Position numbers and translations under genes: made by a program. Below are positions 40,237 through 47,993 of a stretch of 64,000 nt of DNA, in pieces. Numbering within the stretch: position 1 is the stretch's first letter; every line of letters begins with the position of its first letter. This DNA comes from Phaeodactylum tricornutum CCAP 1055/1 (Eukaryota > Bacillariophyta > Bacillariophyceae > Surirellales > Neidiaceae). Where the stretch lies: positions 868,001 to 932,000 of the forward strand of contig NC_011679.1 of NCBI RefSeq assembly GCF_000150955.2, given 5' to 3'. Below the pieces are notes generated by a model. The model did not search any database. It was not told the DNA's origin and worked only from the letters and a program-made list of their open reading frames with translations.

Positions 40237-41601
40237 ATGCAATTCTCACCAACGCCGCTGGAAGAGCCGCGGTGGGATCGCACGGTGAAAGTCGTCGTCT
40301 CTCCCGCCACGGCTACGGTCTCGAGACCTTCTACAGATCGCGCGACGGAACACGACAGCCATGAGGGCAACGGGGACGCGCCCATGGATAGGCCGCTAAA
40401 TCCGATTGTCGGTTGCCTGAGCATGGAAGCCGGGGAACCTACTCAACAAGCAGAACACGCGGGAGTTGGCGAGGAGGTATTGGAAAAGACGGCCTATGTG
40501 GAGGAAGGAGCATCAGTGCTAGGAGCCGAGACGCTTGTTCCGGATGCTGCCTCTGAAGATGAGCGCGATGTTCCGATGATCACGACAACAAATCCAGCTT
40601 ACGCAATTCCACCAATATCCGTGCCGAGCGACCAAAAGAACACGGACGTTGATACGAACACGACTGAAGTACCGCCCTTTGCCATGGGAGATCACGTGTA
40701 TCGCTTGACGGGACCGTTTGGATTGTCCCAGCATCACGCTATCGTACTGACTGTGGCACGGAACGAAACGTCGCCCCTCGAGTGGATCTTGGAGATTGCT
40801 GACTTTGATGCTTTGCTGGGAGCCCAGTCGGATCTTGATCAGAATGAAATGAGACAAACGGATTGTACGTCCACACCGCAACATGCTGGTATGGTTGAAG
40901 CAACGTCACAGTCCCCCCACACAACCGAACTCGAAAATGCCGACGCGGAGGCTTTGGAGTCCGTCGATAATCACGAGACGCCCAAAAAAACTGACGTCGC
41001 ACTCACCTCACAGTACGTTCGAGAGTATCGCACGTCCGATTCCACGGTGACTTGGCACAAGGTACAGTACCACGCACGCTGGCTGCGCCGTCATTTTGGT
41101 CGTAGTGGAACGTGTACCGCAGCCGCAGCCGACGCTCCGGGTATGGTTCGAGCCCGGGTGGACTTTCTTTTGCATCACCCCGAGGCCTTACCGCCTTACC
41201 ACATGCTCCAAGCCAATACGGAGTGTGTCGCGGTTTGGTGTCGAACTGGTACATGGGCTACATTGCAAGCCACGTCTTGGTTAGCCGTGACGGCGGCGGG
41301 ACAAGCCAAGTCGGCCGCGACGCTAGCAACCGTCGCCGCGTCCACCACCGTCACCGTTCCTGCGGCCGGACTCTGGGGTTGGATGGGCTACACCTCCCAG
41401 GCTAGTTTGGCCGTCACCCAACCGCACCTTCTACCGGCCATTGCCGCCTACGGAGTCGTGACGGTGGGACTCCCGCTGTTGTTTCTCCAAAAGGCCAAGC
41501 AAAAATGGAAAGACGTCACGGTTCAACTCAATACGGCCTTTTGGGACTGGGCTCAGTCGTCGGAGGACTTTGTCGAGTCTCTGCTGCAGTGGAGCAGCTA
41601 A
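40237..41601 (+). CDS. LRAT/NC-domain protein with C-terminal hydrophobic region
   Basis: 454 residues from ATG 40237; the frame opens upstream only with TTG. The N-terminal ~145 residues are acidic and disordered-looking. MGDHVYRL (from about residue 150) and the pair His166-His167 in SQHHAIVL are the first half of an LRAT/NC (permuted papain-like) domain. The second half, YHMLQANTECVAVWCRTG, carries Cys330 in the position of the catalytic Cys of NCExF(A)xWCKTG. An acidic insert of ~90 residues separates the halves. The C-terminal ~110 residues are Ala/Val/Thr-rich and hydrophobic (possible membrane anchor), ending in an amphipathic Trp-rich tail. Known members are thiol acyltransferases or phospholipases; substrate unknown. 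NTEC in place of NCE shifts the Cys within the motif, so activity is not certain. Confidence 0.65.
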   Translation: MQFSPTPLEEPRWDRTVKVVVSPATATVSRPSTDRATEHDSHEGNGDAPMDRPLNPIVGCLSMEAGEPTQQAEHAGVGEEVLEKTAYVEEGASVLGAETLVPDAASEDERDVPMITTTNPAYAIPPISVPSDQKNTDVDTNTTEVPPFAMGDHVYRLTGPFGLSQHHAIVLTVARNETSPLEWILEIADFDALLGAQSDLDQNEMRQTDCTSTPQHAGMVEATSQSPHTTELENADAEALESVDNHETPKKTDVALTSQYVREYRTSDSTVTWHKVQYHARWLRRHFGRSGTCTAAAADAPGMVRARVDFLLHHPEALPPYHMLQANTECVAVWCRTGTWATLQATSWLAVTAAGQAKSAATLATVAASTTVTVPAAGLWGWMGYTSQASLAVTQPHLLPAIAAYGVVTVGLPLLFLQKAKQKWKDVTVQLNTAFWDWAQSSEDFVESLLQWSS

Positions 41602-42080
41602 CACGATCCTGTGGTTCTTGTCGACTAAAGAGACAGGATCAATGATGGCAATTGAAAAGTCATGTTGGGACCGTAACGTCGGAAGGTCAGTCATGGACGT
41701 TTAGAGGTGCATCTACCAAAGGCGCGGTGGACACCACGGTGCACGCGCGAAGTGTCAGATACGCGCCGGAATGATCAAGGACGGTCGCCGGTAGCAGCAG
41801 CACTTCCTTGTACTCGTACTCCGTGTCGTGAGCCTAACCGTGGACAACCGCATCTTCCCTCTAATCAAGATGCAAGTAGCTTCGGCTGGCAATTGTTCAA
41901 ACGGGCAAAGTGGCTTATGACTACACTACAATATTTTCACGACCTAAATGTCTCTGTATCTACAAAGCTTATGTATTCTTGACAGTGAGAATCAGACATC
42001 CGCCCCATGGCTGCTTTGTGGGCAAATTCCCTATCGCAATTTCAATTGATGCAAATGCTAGAAACGCCGTAGGTAAAGTG
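41602..42080. other. Intergenic region left of duplication copy B
   Basis: No gene seen. TTGACAGTGAGAATC lies at about 41979. Confidence 0.35.
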
Positions 42081-42375
42081 TCAAATATGGCGGTACATTG
42101 CTAGATGATTGCCTGCTGACACCTGCCCACAGCCAAGATTGATAATCATTGGAATGATTACCAAAAGTAATATGGGTCGCTCACGGTCAATGATAACAAA
42201 ACAGAAAAATAGAAATCCTCCTACACAACCTAGCAGCTTGAGTACAGGATGATCCAGAGGTTGCTCAGTAAACAGTACAATAGCTGTGCTCTCTGTTACT
42301 GTCAATAAAGATTCTTTCCTGGCCCAAGCTAGGGTAGTGATACTATGTAGGTTCGCGTTCAAAACCAGTTGTTGT
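42081..42375 (-). pseudogene. Remnant of a fourth membrane-protein paralog (C-terminal end)
   Basis: The minus strand encodes LDHPVLKLLGCVGGFLFFCF, then IIPMIINLGCGQVSAGNHLAMYR, matching the C-terminal spans of copies A-C (LDHPVLQLGGWIGAP; IVACIPVSIIIGCGMVTAGLYF). Upstream in the frame, QQLVLNANLH may match VVQLVLAFVNRE. The ~600 residues that should precede it are absent: the sequence runs instead into the truncated 3' end of kinase-like copy B. It is a gene relic whose front was lost, probably at the edge of the segmental duplication. Confidence 0.65.
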
Positions 42376-42409
42376 GCAGGTACCGCCCGTGCCCATCCAC
42401 ACGTAAAAG

Positions 42410-44017
42410 TCAAAAGTTACCATAAATCCTTCTGTCTTGCGCCAGGTTGAAAACGCTCTCTTGACTTCGCGGTCCGTACTTTTCTCCGTCGACCGGTCTG
42501 GTGAGTGGCGTATCCGTCCGCGTTCCTCTGGAATGAGTTGCGCCATTCCGCACGGGCTCTGTCGGTTGACGACGAGACCGTGGATCAAAACTGCTACGTT
42601 TCCGACTGCCTGCATCTCGAGCAGACAAGTGAAGAGGCCGGGGCGACGAAGAACGTCGGAGGTTGTTTCCTTGATGTTGTTGTTGCTGCTGCGGCGGTTG
42701 ATTGACGGTTCGCAAGTCAACCACGGTTCGATCGGCCAAAAGGTCAAAATCTACCAGTCGGGCCAAACCCCGATCCAAATCGAACGCCGTCAGCTTCGAG
42801 TTGTTACTGTGATTTCTTGAAAGTGAGTTCCACCCGTGTACCACTTTCTGTAACAGCTCTAAAGATCGCTCGTGCATGTCGCGAATTACCGACACGGGAA
42901 CGTACCGACCAGAGGTCAGCAATCGATTCACGTTCCGATCTATGAGCTCTGGTAGTGTTGCCTGAAGCCCGAAAAGTTCTTGCGGAACCTTGTCCGCCAG
43001 GTCCATTTCTGAATTGTTCAGAATACGGAGTAGCGCCTTTTTGTCACTGTAGACTACAAAGCGGACAGGTCGGCGGGTGGAGGCTGCCATAACGAGAGCC
43101 ATCCGGTAGTCACTCGGCCGCGTGTTGGTGTTGCCCCATGCCACTGGTCGGTCGATTGGGCATGCGTATAGCGCTTTTTCAGACGATTCCAGTCCAGTTG
43201 TAGAGTGGGTTCCGTCACGTCGGAATATGCGCTCCCGCACAAAAAGGTCTACCGTCTGTGGCAGCAGTGCCACCATAGTCTGGTCCTGCATACAGCGTTC
43301 CACTGCGTTGACTAGTAAGGTTTGTACAGATTTCGATGTAGTAGATTCGCAGTGATCCATCCCCACGATATTGCCGATGATGGCATTGCGAAATTCCGAT
43401 TCTGTCAAATTCCCCGCTACTCTTTGAAGCACGGTTCGGAGCTCTCGTTGATCATTTCCCTGGATTCGTTCCGCCAAAGACTTGCCACAAATACAGTGCG
43501 TACGTAGCTCTTCGGGATAGGAATTGGCTGTGTTGGTGAGAAAATATTCCGTATTCAGTGGTACATATGTGTCTGGCTGGTCATCCAGCGACACATCATC
43601 AATGGAGACTTGCGAGTAGTCCGGACTGTGCCTTTGTTGTTGTTGCAGCCAGGTAGTCTTGCCGGCGCAGGGTGGTCCAATCGTAATATACAGGGGCGCC
43701 GGTTGGTCCGATTTTGAAAAACTCAACTCACAGTCAGTAGTCGCAGTGCTTTCCGTTTGCATTGCAACGTGGACCTTGGGCTGCGTCAACAAAAAGCTAC
43801 GCGCGAAAGGAAAGAGTACCACGAAAGAAAAGGTTAGGTAGCCAGCTTGTCGCTTGCTAGCAAAAGGCATGAAAGGTCGTCCGCACCAACAGTCAATCCT
43901 TCTCTTAGAACAGATTTGCATTGACGCTGCACTGGGGACCTTAAAGAGCGAGTCACAGTCCGTGCAATCGATTACGATCGTGAATGGTGTTGCCCGCTTA
44001 CCGGCCCTTTCGTTCAT
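42410..44017 (-). CDS. P-loop kinase-like protein, C-terminally truncated duplicate (copy B)
   Basis: 535 residues from ATG 44017. An extra A relative to copy A joins a further 32 N-terminal residues (MNERAGKRATPF...) in frame; ATGs equivalent to copy A's lie at 43921 and 43870. The kinase-like domain with IGPPCAGKTT is almost identical to copy A. After EKYGPRSQ the two part company: copy B reads through a diverged patch (SVFNLAQDRRIYGNF) and stops, losing the last ~70 residues with the GGYNRG stretch and the terminal PPKRRRREE. If the basic tail directs localisation or RNA contact, the duplicate lacks part of that function. It may be a working shortened gene or one on its way to decay. Confidence 0.6.
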   Translation of the reverse strand: MNERAGKRATPFTIVIDCTDCDSLFKVPSAASMQICSKRRIDCWCGRPFMPFASKRQAGYLTFSFVVLFPFARSFLLTQPKVHVAMQTESTATTDCELSFSKSDQPAPLYITIGPPCAGKTTWLQQQQRHSPDYSQVSIDDVSLDDQPDTYVPLNTEYFLTNTANSYPEELRTHCICGKSLAERIQGNDQRELRTVLQRVAGNLTESEFRNAIIGNIVGMDHCESTTSKSVQTLLVNAVERCMQDQTMVALLPQTVDLFVRERIFRRDGTHSTTGLESSEKALYACPIDRPVAWGNTNTRPSDYRMALVMAASTRRPVRFVVYSDKKALLRILNNSEMDLADKVPQELFGLQATLPELIDRNVNRLLTSGRYVPVSVIRDMHERSLELLQKVVHGWNSLSRNHSNNSKLTAFDLDRGLARLVDFDLLADRTVVDLRTVNQPPQQQQQHQGNNLRRSSSPRPLHLSARDAGSRKRSSFDPRSRRQPTEPVRNGATHSRGTRTDTPLTRPVDGEKYGPRSQESVFNLAQDRRIYGNF

Positions 44018-44621
44018 CGAAATCGGGGTCCAGGAGTTATGCTCGATCCGGATTCGCCACGGACCCGGTAGTTTCGTTTTACAGTTAGCGGAACTTGGAA
44101 AAATGAAGACTACACTTATTACAATTACTGTGTAACCTTTAAGCCTTTAAAATACAAACTGCACCAACATAGTCAAGGCGCTCCTCCTTTCACAGTCAGG
44201 ATCCAAGGAGTTGCATCCCGTACGTACTCTATCCCTCTAAGCGTCTCTATACAGTCGATTTTAGAGCTAAAACAACGTCATATCATACTTGGTGTTGTGC
44301 TGACCAGTCAACGGGGTACCTACGCCAGTAGACCTTCATTGTAGCTAGGTTATCATTCCAGTTCAATCACACAGAATCAATGCACGTCCATTTTGCGGTA
44401 TAGACCACCAAAGAGGTCAAGAGAGTCATAGAGGAAATCCTCGTATGTAGGAGCATTTGCACATCAAAAGGGTCGCCAATGCTGAGCAAAGAACAATACC
44501 TCTGCCACTCCTACCCGAAAAAGTAGATGCTCGCGCGAGCCTCGGCTGAGAAAATTCATAAAAAAGTAGGACGGTGCGCAAACCTCGGTGTTCATAAATA
44601 CAAACAAGAATTTTATGTGAA
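44018..44621. other. Intergenic region between kinase-like and membrane-protein genes (copy B)
   Basis: Counterpart of 32886-33586 with a few substitutions and small indels. TTTCACAGTCAGG recurs near 44187. Confidence 0.45.
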
Positions 44622-46778
44622 CTAGACCATTTCGCTATTGCTGCTTTGAGGCCGACTTCGCCTCCGCAGTTTCACACGAAGAGATCGCCAGAAGCGCCTC
44701 AGATAGAACAACAAGACTGCACGAGACCTTGAAAAGTAAAGGCCTGCCGTCACCATCCCGCAACCGATAATTATACTTACAGGGATGCATGCAACAATCA
44801 GTAGAGTAGTAGTATACTGTCGATCATAGTAGAAGTAGCCACCATAAGTGTTGCCGAAATAGCCAACTATCGCATAGTACAAGAGAATACAAACCGATAA
44901 AGGCGCTCCGATCCACCCACCCAGCTGAAGTACAGGATGGTCCAGCGCGAGGCCCATACCTAGTCCAATAGTCCCCATTACCGGAAATTCTCGGTTCACA
45001 AAAGCTAAAACCAATTGCACCACAATGACGCTATATATTCCCCATAACACCATCTCTCGGACGGCAAGGCTGAGTGATGCCGTGCACAAGCATATGAATG
45101 TAAAAACAAGCAATACTGGACTCAGCATGTCTAGCCAAGTTTCGTCTAGCCAAGTTTCTTCCAGCCAAAGTCGGACTGCAAAGATAGACAACGCCAAGCA
45201 ACCTGCTCCCGACTTTGTCTTGATGAATAGTAGGAGCACCAGCGCCGAAAGAAACAGAGATATTGCGGCAGCAACGTACCCAATGCCGCTAGTCCAGCGG
45301 AAACATCTACTTCCTTCGTTCCTCAAGGGTTGTTGAAAATCGGGGAAGGAAGTTGAGTTTACAACTACAGTATACATCATCGACTGCGGGTCCAGCTGTA
45401 TGATATGCAAAACCTCTTGATACGACGACCACTCATCAACAAATCTATCCTCTTGCAGCCTGATCCAGTATCGTCCATCGTGAGCTTTGCCAACGGATTC
45501 TAACCATCCCCCTCCGTCACTGTTTAGAAGAGTTGTGTTTCGAAATCCCTGACTTATGTTTTCATTGGAAGATACACACGCAACTGCTTGCGTTGTGTAT
45601 TCATATATTTCCTCGTCGTCGTGTCCAGCAAACTCCGTATAGAGGAAACAGAATCCTTCCATTGTTTCACCAGAACCTTCGTTAATACTCACGAAGCTAT
45701 GCGGTTCGTGGAGTTGACTGTACACAGTAAGATTTCCATTTACGTTGGTCGCAACTAGTGTTTCCGTATCCATATAGGAATCCCAACCATGATGTTCCTT
45801 TTCGGCCATTCTACCGCGAAAGTAAGTAGTTCCGTCACTCATATGAATGTATGATGATCCATCAGAATATGAATATCTCGGACTTGCCCATTCCTGTAAC
45901 TCTTGCGGGATATTTTCAATCGAGTCAATATCAAATTCCACGGATTCACTTGACTGTGATGTGATGCTCTCCAAGCACATGGAAGATCCTTCGGAGCTGT
46001 ACAAAAATATCAAAAGTGATAGCGTAGTCAGACAAGCAGTCACTGTGAGTGCCGTCAGTAGGTACAACAGGCTGACCAAGATTGGGACGGTCGGTTGCCG
46101 CGCTGGGTCCCTAAATAGATACGAGTCTATCTTTTGGGTCACCCGAGCGTGTACTTGGTCCAGTTCGCTGTAGTTCAAGTCCAACTTGTGCAACGGTGCC
46201 GTTCTTGTCCTGCTCAGATTCTCATTTGCGACTGGCCGTCCTTGAGGCTCTTCTTGCTGAGCCTTTTGCGCAAGCAATTCCATGCCCTTCTTGAGACGTA
46301 CTGTGAACCAGTAAAAGACAATAGCATCCAGGCAAGCTAAGAGGGCTACCATCCCGCATTTGACAATCCATGATTGCAGTTCGAGCGCACTGAACTGCGC
46401 AAGCCCGAAATCCCTTCGCTCGTCGGAATCGAAGTCGTCGTTCATTTCAACGTCCGTCGAGTTTCCCACAATATACGAAGGCGAGTATTGTGGATTGTAT
46501 AGGGTGATTAAAGCGAGAAGGATCGTGTTAACGAGGAGCAGACCCAGCGGAAACCTGGCAAAGATCCACCAGAATCTCCATCCAGCAACAGGCGCCAGCG
46601 CCTCTTCTTCTTCGTCGTCGTCATCATCATTCTCCTCTTCCGCATCGTTTTCGACTGGTGTGTTCATGATTTCCAAGGTTTCCATCCGGCGTTCTTCTGC
46701 CTCGGAAGAAATTCCCGTGGCGCGTCTGTTATGGCGGTCGGCAGCAGTTGACTCCGGTCCCGTAGTAAACGCGTTCAT
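44622..46778 (-). CDS. Multi-pass membrane protein of the local family (copy B)
   Basis: 718 residues from ATG 46778, the start shared with copy A. The frame is open further up to 47183, but only from a TTG, and copy A cannot be read through that stretch. Nearly identical to copy A. Main differences are one extra Asp in the acidic run, a repeated LDETW unit (a short tandem duplication near 45130-45160, just before the fifth or sixth span) and a cluster of substitutions at the start of the extracytoplasmic domain. All membrane spans and sequons are kept, so it looks functional. Upstream, ~450 bp of duplicated flank lead to the left end of the MULE, so part of its original upstream region is now 6 kb away. 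Confidence 0.75.
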   Translation of the reverse strand: MNAFTTGPESTAADRHNRRATGISSEAEERRMETLEIMNTPVENDAEEENDDDDDEEEEALAPVAGWRFWWIFARFPLGLLLVNTILLALITLYNPQYSPSYIVGNSTDVEMNDDFDSDERRDFGLAQFSALELQSWIVKCGMVALLACLDAIVFYWFTVRLKKGMELLAQKAQQEEPQGRPVANENLSRTRTAPLHKLDLNYSELDQVHARVTQKIDSYLFRDPARQPTVPILVSLLYLLTALTVTACLTTLSLLIFLYSSEGSSMCLESITSQSSESVEFDIDSIENIPQELQEWASPRYSYSDGSSYIHMSDGTTYFRGRMAEKEHHGWDSYMDTETLVATNVNGNLTVYSQLHEPHSFVSINEGSGETMEGFCFLYTEFAGHDDEEIYEYTTQAVACVSSNENISQGFRNTTLLNSDGGGWLESVGKAHDGRYWIRLQEDRFVDEWSSYQEVLHIIQLDPQSMMYTVVVNSTSFPDFQQPLRNEGSRCFRWTSGIGYVAAAISLFLSALVLLLFIKTKSGAGCLALSIFAVRLWLEETWLDETWLDMLSPVLLVFTFICLCTASLSLAVREMVLWGIYSVIVVQLVLAFVNREFPVMGTIGLGMGLALDHPVLQLGGWIGAPLSVCILLYYAIVGYFGNTYGGYFYYDRQYTTTLLIVACIPVSIIIGCGMVTAGLYFSRSRAVLLFYLRRFWRSLRVKLRRRSRPQSSNSEMV

Positions 46779-47229
46779 CCTTTTCGTGTCGACGACGGGT
46801 GCGTGTATGCGATACGTAAATGCGATACGTGTATGGATGTTCCTTCCGTCCGTCGATAGATCCCGACAACTCAGAGTCGAAAGTGTTCTGCCTGGAAACG
46901 GAGCTATTACAGATTGCGTAGCAAGCGCTTCTCTGTTGGAAGGATAGAAACGTAACCACCAAGAGTGTTTCGTAGGGGACAAATGGAGGATCTTTGGTGA
47001 AATGCTGATAGCTTCAAACCCGAAAACGGATTCGGAAGTGAACGATCGTCGATGACAGATGCTGACAGCTACCGTGACGAACGCGAGACAACATTGTTGA
47101 CAGAATCCTGCACGAACGAGGATACCGCAAATAGACACGTTGCAAAAGATACCTCTTTGGGGAAAGAAAGATCCACGTGCCAATTATAACACATTTTGAC
47201 AGAAAGACGAGCGGCAAGAGTTCGATGGA
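46779..47229. other. Duplicated upstream flank of copy B, up to the MULE
   Basis: Matches 35726-36192 of copy A. No gene. Ends at TTCGATGGA, where the MULE inverted repeat begins. Confidence 0.5.
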
Positions 47230-47263
47230 GAATCCTATTAAACGTCCCATTTTCCACGTCATC
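47230..47263 (+). repeat. Left 34-bp terminal inverted repeat of the MULE
   Basis: Begins GAATCCTATTAAACGTCCCA and ends ACGTCATC. It is an exact reverse complement of 53369-53402. Confidence 0.9.
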
Positions 47264-47573
47264 AATCAGAGATGGAATCCTGCAAAAGCAATTTTTTGGT
47301 TTTCAGACTCAGAGTCAAGCATGCAGCCCGGCCGGCGCTTCCGTTTGGAATCTCGAGCCGGCAATGTAAATCAAAAAAATTGACCGTGAAAAATCACATA
47401 TCCAGGGAAGTTTGACTGATTGAAATAAAGGGGTATTCTTGATGGAGATAGCTACCGGTACGTAAAAAGGATGGCTTCTATGCAAACAAAAAACAAATAC
47501 AAGTTGCATCTCACCCAGGAGAATTGTCTAGTACCGCAAAATTCAGATTTGGACGTACAGTGCGGAGCTCGAC

Positions 47574-47939
47574 GGAAGCTTTGACGCGCAAAAGGCAGTG
47601 TGGCGTGGTGGCGGTAACGGCGACGGAAGTAGAGTTTTGGGTTTCCCTGTGTTGCAACGGAGACGGAAGTACAGTTTTGGGTTTCCCTGTGTCGCAACGG
47701 AGACGGAAGTACAGTTTTGGGTTTCCCTGTGTCGCAACGGAGACGGAAGTACAGTTTTGGGTTTCCCTGTGTTGCAACGGAGACGGAAGTACAGTTTTGG
47801 GTTTCCCTGTGTCGCAACGGAGACGGAGACAGAAGTTCTTTACGGAGAGCAACGGAAGCTTTGACGCGCAAAAGGCAGTGCGGCGTGGTGGCGGTAACGG
47901 CGACGGAAGTGCGGTTTTGGGTTTCCCTGTGTTGCAACG
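47574..47939 (+). repeat. Satellite upstream of the MULE transposase: 40-bp tandem repeats within an 87-bp direct repeat
   Basis: Four full 40-bp units (GTTTCCCTGTGTTGCAACGG + AGACGGAAGTACAGTTTTGG) occupy 47641-47800, with partial units on both sides and one alternating T/C position. A longer ~87-bp segment (CGGAAGCTTTGACGCGCAAA...) occurs at 47574-47660 and again at 47852-47939. Because 40 is not a multiple of three, the repeats keep long frames open in several registers; these are not genes. The array ends ~55 bp before the transposase ATG, so it probably lies in the promoter or 5' UTR. Confidence 0.9.
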
Positions 47940-47993
47940 AAGACGGAGACGGAAGTACAGTTTTGGGGTTCCGGGGCGACAGTGATTGCAACA

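Noticed and set aside
46779-47183. N-terminal extension of membrane-protein copy B by 135 residues
   Set aside because: It would start at a TTG, and copy A is not open in the same frame. The shared ATG at 46778 is the better start.
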